DNA of 64,000 nt from Palsa-506 sp963836355 (GCA_963836355.1 CAWIJO010000009.1:1-64000), one strand, 5' to 3'; positions 33,911 to 43,245 are shown, numbered from the stretch's first letter. Translations and numbers: made by a program. Notes: generated by a model from the sequence alone, not told the origin.

Positions 33911-34420
33911 TAACGAAACCTGCTCTCAGCCTGGGAACTGCCGGGGAGTCCACACGCGAACTCATAGGCTCCCAGCAGTGAAAACAATCCGCGATCTTAC
34001 CGGACGAGGCGAGCACGGGCGAAATGATTTCAGGGCCGACCCTGTCCGGGCAGCCGGGCAAGGCCATGAACGCCGCGAGCGCCGTTTCGAGAGGCGCGCG
34101 GGCAGCCAATGCGTCCGTCGACGCGAGCGCTTGTCCGAGCAGACGCTCGGCGTGCGCGACCATGAGGTGACAGCAGTTGACGGCGCCGAGCCCAACAAGC
34201 GCACGTCCCCGCTCGATGGCCGCGCCGCTGTCGAGCAGCGCGATCTCGGCCTCGCCAAGCAACTCGATCACTGCCGCGACATCGAGCCGGTCCGGGCTCG
34301 TCGCGGCGAGCCGCCGACGCAAGACAGCGGCCGCCGCCGATGGCTCGCCCAGTTTGAGATGCAACGAGGCGACCGCCGCGGCGGCTTCCTCGCGGCCCCT
34401 CGACGCCGCGCAGCACCTGC
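33891..34420 (-). pseudogene. Fragment of a LuxR-family regulator (TPR-like region)
   Basis: Minus-strand frame with EEAAAAVASLHLKLGEPSAA, VLRRRLAATSPDRLD, GEAEIALLDSGAAIERGRAL and LEAA-type helices ending in AHAERLLGQALASTDALAAR. This matches the helical repeat region of large LuxR-type regulators that collect 'aggregate' TPR-like units. Neither the ATPase N-terminus nor the C-terminal helix-turn-helix is present, and the frame runs into the VOC gene. Treated as a leftover fragment; an independent helical protein of 157 aa (start 34364) is the alternative. Confidence 0.6.
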
Positions 34421-34594
34421 GGGGGAAGAGAGAGTGAAGGCCCGCGGCCGGGGCCTTACTTCGCTTTGTAGATATCGGCGCCGCAGCCTGCTGCCGTCAT
34501 CGAACGGCCTGAACGATACGCGTCCGGGTGATGACTCACAGCTCTCGCGTGACGGATGCTGCTGCTGAGCCGGCGGGCCAGGTAAAGTCCGCTC

Positions 34595-35287
34595 ATGCGG
34601 ACGGTCGCCGTGGTGCTGGCCGCCGGATCCGGCCAGCGGTTCGGCGGCGATCCACCGAAGCAACTGCGCATGCTGGCGGGCCGGACGTTGATCGAGCACT
34701 CGGTCGCCGCCTTCGATGCGGCACCTGGCATCGACGCAGTCATCGTCGTGACGAACCCGGACCTCACCGGACAGGTCCGCGCCCTGCTCGGGAACGGCCG
34801 GTTCCGCAACCTGACGGACGTGATCCAGGGCGGCATAACCCGTGCGGATTCGACCCGCCGGGCCATCGCGGCGCTCGGCGCAGACGAGTGCGATGTGCTC
34901 TTCCACGATGCGGCCCGCCCGCTGGTCGACCAGCGGATCATCGCGAGCTGCATTAGCGCACTGACAACGAACCAGGCTATCGGCGTAACCGTCCCGTCAT
35001 CCGACACCATCGTCCAGGCAGCCGACGGGTTGATCACCGGGATGCCCCGCCGCGACTTGCTGCTGCGTTGCCAGACACCGCAGGGATTCCGGCTGTCGGT
35101 GATCGCCGCGGCCTACCAGCTGGCAGCGGCCGACCCCGGTTTCGCCGGGACGGCGACCGACGATTGCGGTGTCGTGCTCCGCTATCTGCCGCAGGTCCCC
35201 ATCCGGGCCGTGCCCGGCAGCGAGCGCAACATCAAGATCACCTACCCAGCCGACCTAGACGTAGCCGAACTGCTCCTCGCCCGCTGA
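34595..35287 (+). CDS. IspD/TarI-family cytidylyltransferase
   Basis: 230 aa. Signature VVLAAGSGQRFGGDPPKQ (G-x-G-x-R...PKQ), FHDAARPLVDQRII and TVPSSDTIVQAADG, RCQTPQGFR and ERNIKITYPADLDVAEL, as in IspD (2-C-methyl-D-erythritol 4-phosphate cytidylyltransferase). The HDAARP form favours IspD, but ribitol- or glycerol-type polyol phosphate cytidylyltransferases (TarI-like) share the fold, and the neighbours here are wall-glycan genes rather than the usual ispF/carD. So it may be the isoprenoid enzyme or a second copy for CDP-polyols. ATG 34595, AGGTAAAG upstream. Confidence 0.85.
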   Translation: MRTVAVVLAAGSGQRFGGDPPKQLRMLAGRTLIEHSVAAFDAAPGIDAVIVVTNPDLTGQVRALLGNGRFRNLTDVIQGGITRADSTRRAIAALGADECDVLFHDAARPLVDQRIIASCISALTTNQAIGVTVPSSDTIVQAADGLITGMPRRDLLLRCQTPQGFRLSVIAAAYQLAAADPGFAGTATDDCGVVLRYLPQVPIRAVPGSERNIKITYPADLDVAELLLAR

Positions 35288-35477
35288 CCCGCGCCCCCGC
35301 CAGGCACTCCTGCCGCCACCCTCCTGCGCAACCCGATGGATGTGACATCGCCCGGCACCAGACCCGCTCGGCGTCACATCGACCGGGCTGCCCGGGCAGC
35401 GTGCCCCCGCTGCCCGGGCCCAGATGCCTGGGTGAGCGGGCCAGAAGATCCGTTAATGCCGGAATTTTGTCGCCGCC

Positions 35478-36584
35478 CTAGCCACTGGGGCGGGCGGTGC
35501 TGGGGATCAGGCTGGCCGGGCTGGTGAGGAAGCCAGTCCCCCAGCACATGTGCATGACCGCGAGCACGACCGGCAGCAGGACGGCGACGCGGGCCGGCAG
35601 GCCGCGCGCGGCCCAGCCGGCCACGGCGAGGATGCCTGTCAGGTAAAGCAGCGGGACGGCGAGCCCGGCAATGGCGGCCACCGGCCAGCCGCCGGCGCCA
35701 GTAGCAAGGCCGACCAGCCCGGCGACCCCGAAGAGCAGTCCCGCCGCGACCGCCAGGGCTGCCGCCGGAGGCGCGAGGTAGCGCGGGTTGATCGTGCCCG
35801 CGTGCTGCCTGGCCACCACCCGGCGCCATCGGCCGTAGTGGAAGTACTGCAGGCCGAGCGCCCGCACACTGGCCCGCGGCCGGTAGCTGACCCGCAGCTC
35901 CGGCAGGAACCAGATCAGCCCGCCGGCCAGCCGGATCCGGTGATTCATCTCCCAGTCCTCGGCCCGCTGATATGTCTCGTCGTACCCGCCGACCTGCTCG
36001 ATCGCGGCGCGCCGGTAGACGCCCAGGTACACCGTGTCGGCCGGGCCGGGCTCGCCGCCGGTGTGAAAGCGGGACGCGCCCACACCGAAAGGCGAAGCCA
36101 TCGCCCAGGCAACGGCCTGCTCGAAAAGGGACACCCCGGCCGCGGCCATGATGCCGCCGACGTTGTCAGCCCCGGTCCCGTCGAGTGCCCGCACGGCGGT
36201 GCGCAGGTAGCCTGGCGGCAGCACGCAGTGCCCGTCCACCCGGGCGACGACCGAGTACCTCGATGCCTTGATCGCCGCGTTGACGGCGCTCGGTATGAGC
36301 CCGCTGGGATTCGGTACCACCGTGATGCGGGAGTCCGCGGCGGCAATCCGTTTCGAAAGCTCTTCGGTTTTGTCATGTGACGGGCCCACTGCGAGCACTA
36401 GCTCCAGATCACCCGGATAATCCTGGCTGAGCACCGCGCTGACGGCCTCCGCCAGGTGCAGTTCCTCGTTCCGCACCGGCATCACCACGGATATTGCCGG
36501 GACGCGGCCGGGGGGCGCTAGCGGGCGCCTGGCAGAGTGATCGCCCGCCCGGGGCACGGTTGAGTCGCTCATGACGCTGGTCAC
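35478..36584 (-). CDS. GT2 glycosyltransferase with C-terminal membrane segments (ExoA-like)
   Basis: 368 aa. N-terminal GT-A domain: AISVVMPVRNEELHLAEAVS, VVARVDGHCVLPPGYL (DGH in place of DxD), NVGGIMAAAG, and YQRAEDWEMNHRIRLAGG (ED motif), as in succinoglycan ExoA-type transferases. About four membrane segments form the C-terminal 120 residues. The GTG at 36584 has GGGAGCGG upstream; an ATG four codons later is possible. It would elongate a lipid-linked glycan. Confidence 0.88.
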   Translation of the reverse strand: MTSVMSDSTVPRAGDHSARRPLAPPGRVPAISVVMPVRNEELHLAEAVSAVLSQDYPGDLELVLAVGPSHDKTEELSKRIAAADSRITVVPNPSGLIPSAVNAAIKASRYSVVARVDGHCVLPPGYLRTAVRALDGTGADNVGGIMAAAGVSLFEQAVAWAMASPFGVGASRFHTGGEPGPADTVYLGVYRRAAIEQVGGYDETYQRAEDWEMNHRIRLAGGLIWFLPELRVSYRPRASVRALGLQYFHYGRWRRVVARQHAGTINPRYLAPPAAALAVAAGLLFGVAGLVGLATGAGGWPVAAIAGLAVPLLYLTGILAVAGWAARGLPARVAVLLPVVLAVMHMCWGTGFLTSPASLIPSTARPSG

Positions 36585-36638
36585 GGTACCGCTCCCGGGT
36601 GCGTGGCGTCATCCGGGGGCAGTAGCGCGGCGCGGCAA

Positions 36639-38147
36639 TTACAGCGCGGTGTCCTCCAGCATCTCGGTGACCAGGGCCGCGATCGGGGAGCGTTCCGAGC
36701 GGACCAGGGTCACGTGCGCGAACAGCGGGTGCCCCTTGAGCTTCTCGATCACCGCGACAACGCCGTCGTGCCTGCCGACTCGCAGGTTGTCACGCTGCGC
36801 GATGTCGTGGGTGAGCACTACCCGCGATCCGGCCCCGATCCTGGACAGCACGGTGAGCAGGACCCCGCGTTCCAGCGATTGCGCCTCGTCCACGATCACG
36901 AACGAGTCGTGCAGCGACCGGCCGCGGATGTGCGTCAGCGGCAGCACCTCCAGCATGTTCCTGGACAGCACGTGGTCGATGACATCCTTCTCGGCCACCG
37001 CGGACAGCGTGTCGAACACCGCCTGCGCCCACGGGTTCATCTTGTCCGCCTCGGAGCCCGGCAGGTAGCCGAGTTCCTGGCCGCCGACCGCGTACAGCGG
37101 GCGGAACACCACCAGCTTGCGGTGCTGCTTGCGCTCCATCACCGCCTCCAGCCCGGCGCACAGCGCGAGGGCCGATTTGCCGGTGCCCGCCCGGCCGCCG
37201 AGCGAGACGATCCCGACCTCCGGGTCGAGCAGCAGGTCGAGCGCGATCCGCTGCTCGGCGCTCCGGCCGCGCAGGCCGAACACCTCGCGGTCGCCGCGGA
37301 CCAGCCGCACCGACTTGTCCGGCAGCACCCGGCCGAGCGCACTGCCCGACCCGGAGACTCCGGAGATCAGGACCAGGCCGGTGTGACAGGGCAGCTCCCT
37401 GGCCGCCGCGCTGTCCAGCCGCCCGGCCTCGTACAGCTCGCCAATCTCGGCGGCAGTCACGTCCAGCTCGCGCATCCCGGTCCAGCCGGAGTCCGCGGGC
37501 AGCTCGGCGCGGTACTCCTGCGCGGTCAGGCCGATGGCGGCCGCCTTCACCCGGAGCGGCAAATCCTTGCTGACCAGCACTACCGTCGCGCCCTCCGCGG
37601 CCAGGCTGCGCGCCACCGACAAGATCCGGGTGTCGTTGTCACCGAGCCGGAACCCGGGCGGCAGCACCGCGGGATCGGCGTGATTCAGCTCGACCCGGAC
37701 AGTCCCGCCCTGGTCCCCGACCGGCAGCTCGGCATCCAGCCGGCCGAAATCCACCCGCAGGTCGTCCAGGTACCTGAGTGCCTGCCGCGCGAAGTAGCCG
37801 AGTTCCGGATGATGGCGCTTGGCCTCGAGCTCGGTGATGACGACGATCGGGAGCACCACCTGGTGCTCGGCGAATCTGCCGATCGCTGCCGGATCCGCCA
37901 GCAGGACGCTGGTGTCGAGGACGTAGGTGCGCCGTCCGGAAACCGCGGCTGCCGCAGGCCCGCTGGACATTGCGGATGCTGCGGATGCTGCGGGCAGGCT
38001 GGACGCTGCGGGGTCCGGTTGGCCAGGGCCCGCTGGCTCGCGGGCCTGGCTGTCGGCGCCCCCGTGGCCGCTGCTTGCGCTGCGGCCGCCGGTGTCGGTG
38101 CGGTTGGTGGTCGGCCGCTGATCGCGGCGCGCTTGAGTACTGGCCAC
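36639..38147 (-). CDS. PIN-PhoH fusion ATPase/RNase (PhoH2-type)
   Basis: 502 aa. After a disordered 70-residue start comes a PIN domain (RTYVLDTSVLLADPAAIGR, VVITELEAKRHH, GDNDTRILSVA, VVLVSKDLPLRVKA) and then the PhoH ATPase with Walker A SLGGRAGTGKSALALCAGL and Walker B DSFVIVDEAQSLERG, plus GYLPGSEADKMNPWAQAVFD. Such proteins are sequence-specific RNA helicase/RNases in mycobacteria. GTG 38147 with GGGGAGAG upstream. All key residues look intact. Typical chromosomal gene in actinobacteria, here next to uppS. Confidence 0.95.
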   Translation of the reverse strand: MASTQARRDQRPTTNRTDTGGRSASSGHGGADSQAREPAGPGQPDPAASSLPAASAASAMSSGPAAAAVSGRRTYVLDTSVLLADPAAIGRFAEHQVVLPIVVITELEAKRHHPELGYFARQALRYLDDLRVDFGRLDAELPVGDQGGTVRVELNHADPAVLPPGFRLGDNDTRILSVARSLAAEGATVVLVSKDLPLRVKAAAIGLTAQEYRAELPADSGWTGMRELDVTAAEIGELYEAGRLDSAAARELPCHTGLVLISGVSGSGSALGRVLPDKSVRLVRGDREVFGLRGRSAEQRIALDLLLDPEVGIVSLGGRAGTGKSALALCAGLEAVMERKQHRKLVVFRPLYAVGGQELGYLPGSEADKMNPWAQAVFDTLSAVAEKDVIDHVLSRNMLEVLPLTHIRGRSLHDSFVIVDEAQSLERGVLLTVLSRIGAGSRVVLTHDIAQRDNLRVGRHDGVVAVIEKLKGHPLFAHVTLVRSERSPIAALVTEMLEDTAL

Positions 38148-38639
38148 TCGCTCTCCCCTGGGCGCCGTGGATGGCGCCGCGTTCGGACACAGATGTGTCG
38201 GCGGGACCGGGACCGGCCAGCGATGGGCCGGGCGCCGGCCCTTCGCTCATCTCGCCTGCGTGCCAGGACGCGAAGCTCGAAGATCTCGAGGGCCTTCCCG
38301 TCGGGCGGCTACGCACCGCCCGTCACTCCTGACGTTACCCCCGGCTGGGCGCCGCCCGGAAGTACCGCAACAGCCTGTTAACATCCCGGACGGCCTCGTC
38401 TGCACTCCGCAGTGCGGTTAGTCACCGATGCCCCGGCACGGAAGGCCGGATTTCACCCGGAATAGCCGCGGCTGGGAAGGGCGGCCGGCGGGTCGGCGGC
38501 CGGAGAACCCATTGCGGCCGAAAAGGGGTGCTGGGCGAGCCGGGCAGTTGAGCCAGCCGGGCAGTTGAGCCAGCCAGTTGCGCCGGGTCAGGAGGGCCAG
38601 CCGGGCAGTTGAGCCAGCCGGGCAGTTGAGCCAGCCGGG
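38148..38639. other. Intergenic region between uppS and phoH
   Basis: About 490 bp without a supportable gene. It contains the promoter side of phoH and, near uppS, the 17-bp repeats listed separately. No RNA gene was recognised. Confidence 0.5.
38542..38636. repeat. Four 17-bp repeats immediately downstream of uppS
   Basis: The unit GGGCAGTTGAGCCAGCC occurs at 38542, 38559, 38603 and 38620, in two tandem pairs 27 bp apart. They end four bases before the uppS stop codon. Likely replication-slippage product; a binding array cannot be excluded. Confidence 0.9.
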
Positions 38640-39401
38640 TCAGGAGCCGAACCGGCGGTGCCTGGCCGCGTAGGAACGCAGCGCACGGAGAAAGTCAACC
38701 CGGCGGAAGGCCGGCCAGTATGCGTCGCAGAAGTAGAACTCCGAGTAGGCGCTCTGCCAGAGCAGGAAGCCGCCCAGCCGCTGCTCACCCGACGTCCGGA
38801 TCACCAGGTCAGGGTCGGGCTGCCCGGCCGTGTAGAGGTGCTTGGCAATATGCTCGACGTCGAGTACCTCGGCGAGTTCCTCGATCGTCGTTCCCCTGGT
38901 CGCGTGCTCCTGCAGCAGCGAGCGCACCGCGTCCGCTATCTCGCGCCGCCCGCCGTACCCGACCGCAACATTGACCAGCAGGCCGGAGTTCAGCGCGGTG
39001 GCCTCGCCCGCGTCCTTAAGCACGCTGGCGGTTTCAGCGGGCAGCAGGTCAAGCGCGCCCATCGGGTTCACGTGCCAGTTCTGGGTAGCGAGCTCGCGGA
39101 CGGTTTCCTCGATGATCCGCAGCAGCGGGTCAAGCTCGGTGGCCGGACGGGCCAGGTTGTCGGTGGACAGCAGCCAGAGGGTGACGACCTCTACGCCGCT
39201 CTCCTGGCACCACTGGAGCAGCTCGAAGATCTTGTCAGCGCCCTTCTGGTGGCCGCCGCTGACGTCGGCCAGGCCCGCTGACCGTGCCCACCTTCGGTTG
39301 CCGTCGACCAGCACCCCCACGTGCCGCGGGATCGCCTGCGGCGACAGGGATGCTTCAAGCCGGCGTTCGTAGAGCCGGTAGGCGAGTCCGCGCAGTCCCA
39401 T
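38640..39401 (-). CDS. uppS: Short cis-prenyltransferase (UppS / Z-polyprenyl diphosphate synthase)
   Basis: 253 aa with the ATG at 39401 (AGGAAGGG 7 bases upstream). Motifs HVGVLVDGNRRWARSAGL (catalytic Asp and diphosphate-binding segment), LWLLSTDNLARP, VNVAVGYGGRREIADAV, DPDLVIRTSGEQRLGGF and LLWQSAYSEFYF are complete. It extends allylic diphosphates with isopentenyl diphosphate to the polyprenyl carrier of cell-wall glycans. Arg replaces the usual Gly/Lys in DGNxRWA, which is common in actinobacterial copies. Confidence 0.95.
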   Translation of the reverse strand: MGLRGLAYRLYERRLEASLSPQAIPRHVGVLVDGNRRWARSAGLADVSGGHQKGADKIFELLQWCQESGVEVVTLWLLSTDNLARPATELDPLLRIIEETVRELATQNWHVNPMGALDLLPAETASVLKDAGEATALNSGLLVNVAVGYGGRREIADAVRSLLQEHATRGTTIEELAEVLDVEHIAKHLYTAGQPDPDLVIRTSGEQRLGGFLLWQSAYSEFYFCDAYWPAFRRVDFLRALRSYAARHRRFGS

Positions 39402-40167
39402 CCGGCACCCTTCCTCGCTGTCGCCGGGCCAACCGGCGGCTTGCACCCAGCTGCTTCCCGGTAGTACTGGCACCGCCTGGCGCCAGGCCGTCCAGCATGA
39501 CGTCCGGTTCCTCAAGCACCGTATCCAAGAATGTCACCAGTTCGGCTGAGGTCAGCACCGCTCGCACGCCAATCCCCCCGGTGCCCCACGCTTCCAGCAC
39601 GGCGCGGCGGCTCAGCCGCCAGCCCGCCGGACCGGCCGAGCTGCCCGTCAGGCCGGCATCCTTGCTGGCCGAACTGGCCGCGCGCTGGCCGGCCGAACAG
39701 CCCGCGCCAAGCCATTTCGCCGAGGCCCGCAGGCAACAGCGTAGTTCGCCGTCGCCGGGCAGGTCGGTCCGTTCCCTGGCGCGAAGCGAGAAGTATTCCC
39801 GGTCGGCGGGAAGGCAGGCTGGCTGCGAGGTACCGGCGGGCGGCGCGGCTGGCGGCGCAGCGGCCGGCTCGCCGCCCCGCCCGCTGCCTCCCGCGCAGCC
39901 AGGTGCAGCGCCCGGCTCGCCGCCCGGCTCGGGAAAGCGGTCGTCTGGATCGGGCCAGTCGGCAGCCTGTGCCGGATCCGCGCGGGCGGCGCTGACCAGG
40001 GCCGCGAGGCTGGTCAGCCGGGCGCCGCAGCGCTCGCCGACAGACGCGAACGGAATCTGATTCCGGGCGAGCGTCAGGGTGATCTCGTACGGATTGCCCA
40101 GCCGGTCGCGGCACGCAACGGCGGCGACCGTGAGGACCGAACCGTCCACGCAGCGTAGCGATCCCAT
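39355..40167 (-). CDS. Hypothetical protein upstream of and overlapping uppS
   Basis: 270 aa, unrecognised. Starts MGSLRCVDGSVLTVAAVACR with no clear ribosome site, possibly a leaderless transcript. The first 60 residues look like a compact beta domain; the middle is Pro/Gly/Ala-rich; further on are SLRARERTDLPGDGELRCCL and SAELVTFLDTVLEEPDVMLD. The frame overlaps the uppS start by 47 bases. No membrane segments. Codon usage fits a real gene; an overlapping alternative frame on the same strand (39512-40210) looks like a shadow. Confidence 0.5.
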   Translation of the reverse strand: MGSLRCVDGSVLTVAAVACRDRLGNPYEITLTLARNQIPFASVGERCGARLTSLAALVSAARADPAQAADWPDPDDRFPEPGGEPGAAPGCAGGSGRGGEPAAAPPAAPPAGTSQPACLPADREYFSLRARERTDLPGDGELRCCLRASAKWLGAGCSAGQRAASSASKDAGLTGSSAGPAGWRLSRRAVLEAWGTGGIGVRAVLTSAELVTFLDTVLEEPDVMLDGLAPGGASTTGKQLGASRRLARRQRGRVPDGTARTRLPALRTPA

Positions 40168-40239
40168 AACGGAACGTTAACCCGTGGTGGCCGGAAAAGG
40201 TACCCCCCACGCCGCCGGGACGCAGGGGCGCCGAGAATT

Positions 40240-41772
40240 TCAGCGGATGGACTTCGTGATCGCCTCGTCCAGCCCGGCGAAGGAGCCAAGGTAATCCCGG
40301 CGCTCCCGCTTCAGCCGACCGACCATCGCGTCGTACTCCGCCAGCCTGCCCTGCCGCTCGTACAGCCTGCGCGGCTGGAGGATCTCGATGTCATCGACAC
40401 CCGGCAGGGAGGCGGCGACCTCGTAGCCGAAGTCGGGGTCGGTGACCCATTCGATGGTGCCCTCGACGATGGCCTGGACGATCGCGGAGGAATAGGGGAT
40501 CGTCACCTTCTTCGACGATTCCTCGTCCGTGCCGCCGATCCGGCCGGTGTTGAGGACGAAAACCTTCAGCTCGTGGCTGTCGAGCAGCTCGAGGATCCGG
40601 TTGCCCATGTCGGCCATGTCCCGCGGGAAGAAGGGGTTAGTGCCGGGAACGCGGAGGAACTTGCCTTCCTCGTCCTTGCCGCCCGCCGAGGTGCCGGTCG
40701 TCTCGCCCAGCATGAAGTAGGCAGCGGCCTGGGCCCGGTCGAGCCGCGCCGCGCCGGGCACGATGTTCTCGTTCTTGTTCAGGATGAGCAGGAACTCGGC
40801 CGTCGGCACCTCGTTCCCCGGCCACGGGTCAACGTAGGAGAACGGCCAGGTGGTACGACCGTTCTTGGTGTAGGAGGTGTCGAAGAAGTCGACCTTGCCG
40901 CCGGAGTCCACGGAGACGTTCTCCAGGTACGCGTCCGGCTTGATGGTCGCGTAATAGATCTGCGGCTCATAGTCGGGGTTCAGCCCGAAGGTCTTCGCGA
41001 AGCAGCCGTTCTCGGTCGTGTAGACCTGCCCGCTTGGCATCAGCGCGATGAAGTCGTCCTGGGCTGGCTTGCTGCCGAGCTGCGTGGTGAAGGTCGTGGT
41101 GGTCTTGCCGGTGCCGGACAGGCCGACGATGAGGACCGAGGTCGGCCTGCCGTTCACCGGGATGACCTTGCAGCCGGCGTGCAGGGCCAGCCCGCCCCGG
41201 TTGTAGATGATGTTGTTCCACATCCGCAGGCCGCCCTTCTTGGACTCACCGAAGTAGTCCGAGTTGAGCACGCGGGTGATGTTCTCGCGGAGGTCGACCG
41301 CGATGACCCGGTCGTCCGGGTAACCGGGGGCGGGCAGGTTCGGGGTGTAGATGACGGTGGTGTCCGGCGCCCAGGTAGCCGGGTCGTAGTCGTCCCCGGC
41401 CGGGTAATAGAGCTGCTTCTGCATGCCGGCCACGTTGGCGTTCGCGGCCTCCATGATCAGGCGCGCCCTGGTGCGGAACTCTGGGTCCGACCCGATGTAG
41501 CCGTCTACCACCACCATGTCCGAGGCCGCGATGTGAGCGTCCTGGTTTGCGGCAATGCGGTGGTACTCATCGCGGGTGATGGTCTGCTTGGTGGCATTGG
41601 TCGAGTCATCGACGATGAACGTCGACCGCGTGCTGCGGGAGTCCACCCTCGCCTTGACCACAACGTTGCCGAACTCCGTGAGCTGGCTGTTGGGCATCTT
41701 CTCCGTCAGCTCGCGGAGCCGCTCCGTCGTCGGATTCCACTCAACCGACGCGGCATTCACCTCGTACACCAC
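40240..41772 (-). CDS. pckA: Phosphoenolpyruvate carboxykinase (ATP type)
   Basis: 510 aa. ATP-type PEPCK: SVLIVGLSGTGKTTTTFTTQ is the P-loop, PAQDDFIALMPSG the Asp motif, ENGCFAKTFGLNPDYEPQIY the kinase-1a/metal region, and the lid LGETTGTSAGGKDEEGKF and YSSAIVQAIVEGTIEW follow. It turns oxaloacetate and ATP into PEP, CO2 and ADP, at the start of gluconeogenesis. GTG 41772 is chosen because GGAGGAGGAG lies 5 bases upstream; the next codon is also GTG. Many actinobacteria have the GTP enzyme instead. Convergent neighbours suggest single-gene transcription. Confidence 0.95.
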   Translation of the reverse strand: MVYEVNAASVEWNPTTERLRELTEKMPNSQLTEFGNVVVKARVDSRSTRSTFIVDDSTNATKQTITRDEYHRIAANQDAHIAASDMVVVDGYIGSDPEFRTRARLIMEAANANVAGMQKQLYYPAGDDYDPATWAPDTTVIYTPNLPAPGYPDDRVIAVDLRENITRVLNSDYFGESKKGGLRMWNNIIYNRGGLALHAGCKVIPVNGRPTSVLIVGLSGTGKTTTTFTTQLGSKPAQDDFIALMPSGQVYTTENGCFAKTFGLNPDYEPQIYYATIKPDAYLENVSVDSGGKVDFFDTSYTKNGRTTWPFSYVDPWPGNEVPTAEFLLILNKNENIVPGAARLDRAQAAAYFMLGETTGTSAGGKDEEGKFLRVPGTNPFFPRDMADMGNRILELLDSHELKVFVLNTGRIGGTDEESSKKVTIPYSSAIVQAIVEGTIEWVTDPDFGYEVAASLPGVDDIEILQPRRLYERQGRLAEYDAMVGRLKRERRDYLGSFAGLDEAITKSIR

Positions 41773-42304
41773 GACTTCTCCTCCTCCGGGCGCTATGCGA
41801 TCGCTCCGTCCGGGCCTGCCCCGCGGGGACGCGCAGATCAATGCCTTGCACTCGCGGGATTTGGGGAGTGTACCCCGACAAGGAGGGATCATTTACCTGC
41901 GGGACCTGCGGATTGGCCCGATCCTGTGCCACCTGGCCGGCCCGCGCAAGGCTGGCGCGCATGCATTACGGCGCCCCGTAGGCGGCCTGCTCTCGACTCG
42001 ACTCGACCGCAGGCAGCGGGCGGGCGCAGGGCACTAGCACCCGGCCACGCGGCCCGGACGACTAAGGCCGCGGCCAGGCCGAGACCATCAGCCCCGGGCC
42101 GGCCGAGGCAGCCATTAACCTGCCAAATGTGGCATTCGGCGGATCAACACAGATAGCGGTTAAGATCCGTCCGGTAAATACCGGATAAATCTCAACCGCT
42201 ATCTTCATCTGCCCTGGACAGAGGCGAATATGCAGCTGGAAATGGGCTTTCGGCGCAATCGATCTCGAGCCCGCCCGATCAGCACGCCGAACGGGCGCGC
42301 CGGG
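41773..42304. other. Region upstream of pckA
   Basis: 532 bp without a gene. Contains the pckA 5' region and the long palindrome at 42152-42203. No riboswitch was recognised. Confidence 0.5.
42152..42203. promoter_or_regulatory. Nested 52-bp palindrome
   Basis: Outer arms GATAGCGGTT (42152-42161) and AACCGCTATC (42194-42203) are perfect complements; inside lies the 16-bp palindrome TCCGGTAAATACCGGA (42170-42185), and the intervening bases pair in part (AAGATCCG with CGGATAAATCT). It is far richer in A/T than its surroundings. It could be a transcription terminator of the gene ending at 42305, an operator, or a very short non-autonomous element. Confidence 0.6.
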
Positions 42305-42844
42305 TCAGGAACCCGGTCCGCCGGACCGCACCTGCTCGACCTTACGCAGTGCCTCCCGCAGGTCCGTCAGCCAACTGTCCTCATGCTCGCCGACCAGGCG
42401 GACGCACCAGGCCAGTGCGTCACTGCGGCTGCGTGCGACGCCGGCATCGACGAGCGTGTCCAGGACCAGCCGCTCGGCCTGCCGGAGCCGGGTCATCACC
42501 GGGACAGAGAAGGTGGTGAACATCACAGTCGTGCCGCCACAGGTCACGCCCCAGGAGACCTTGCGGCCGAAGCTGTGCTGAGCCTCGCGGGCGATCTCCA
42601 TTCGCTGCTGGCGGGTCTCCTCGCGGAATCTGCGGCTGCGGCCCTCCGCGGCCGCTGCCCGCTCGGCGGCGGGCGAGTCCGGTGCTATCTCCGGATCGGG
42701 CAGCACCCCGGTCACCGTGATCTCCTCGCGGTCGATCCTGACCTCGGGGACGCCGGTGAACCAGTCGCTGGGCAGTCGGCCGGCGAACCAGCCGCGAAGC
42801 TTCTCGGCGGGCGAGCCGCCCGCTTCTTCTTTTTCTGTACTCAT
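42305..42844 (-). CDS. Conserved hypothetical soluble protein
   Basis: 179 aa. Start MSTEKEEAGGSPAEKLRGWF, then FTGVPEVRIDREEITVTGVL, an Ala/Glu/Arg-rich helix (RSRRFREETRQQRMEIAREA), HSFGRKVSWGVTCGGTTVMF, TTFSVPVMTRLRQAERLVLD and SRSDALAWCVRLVGEHEDSW. I recognise it as a type of conserved actinobacterial hypothetical protein without a known function; the SRSDALAWC segment resembles the helix pair of ribbon-helix-helix proteins, and the fold suggests a DNA-associated protein. No Shine-Dalgarno site precedes ATG 42844, where TAATCTTAATTAC suggests a leaderless start. Confidence 0.8.
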   Translation of the reverse strand: MSTEKEEAGGSPAEKLRGWFAGRLPSDWFTGVPEVRIDREEITVTGVLPDPEIAPDSPAAERAAAAEGRSRRFREETRQQRMEIAREAQHSFGRKVSWGVTCGGTTVMFTTFSVPVMTRLRQAERLVLDTLVDAGVARSRSDALAWCVRLVGEHEDSWLTDLREALRKVEQVRSGGPGS

Positions 42845-42942
42845 GTAATTAAGATTACACATCAGCTTCGAGAGCGCAAGCACCGTCCTCGGCTGGGCCC
42901 GGCCGGCCGGCCGCGACGGCCCGGCTGGGCCCGGCCGGCCGA

Positions 42943-43050
42943 CGGCCCGGTGAGCGCGACGGCCCGGCTGAGCGCGACGGCCCGGCTGAGCGCGACGGCC
43001 CGGCTGAGCGCGACGGCCCGGCTGAGCGCGACGGCCCGGCTGAGCGCCGC
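42943..43050. repeat. 18-bp tandem repeats (about six units)
   Basis: GGCCCGGCTGAGCGCGAC repeats at 42961, 42979, 42997, 43015 and 43033 (last unit diverged), preceded by a 17-bp variant at 42943. It lies in a gene-free stretch between the NlpC gene end and the 179-aa gene start. The minus-strand frame through it (AALSRAV repeats) has no gene signals. Confidence 0.9.
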
Positions 43051-43245
43051 CGAGCCGGGCTGGGCCGCGAGGTTGGCTGGGCGGGATAAGGGCATGTGCA
43101 GGGCGGCCGCCGAGTCATCGCCCGGCTGGCTGCCGCCAATTCGCCGCCCCCGGCCTGGGCAGCCACCGCGGACGGAACAGACCTGGACGGCCGGCTGCTG
43201 ACACGGAATCCGTCGGCCCGGCATCCCAGCCGGGTGAGCCGGCCC

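Noticed and set aside
40573..42156. 527-codon plus-strand frame opposite pckA
   Set aside because: Antisense shadow of a clearly identified gene in high-GC DNA.
42862..43224. Minus-strand frame with AALSRAV repeats
   Set aside because: The repeats follow from the 18-bp DNA array and there is no start signal; treated as non-coding.
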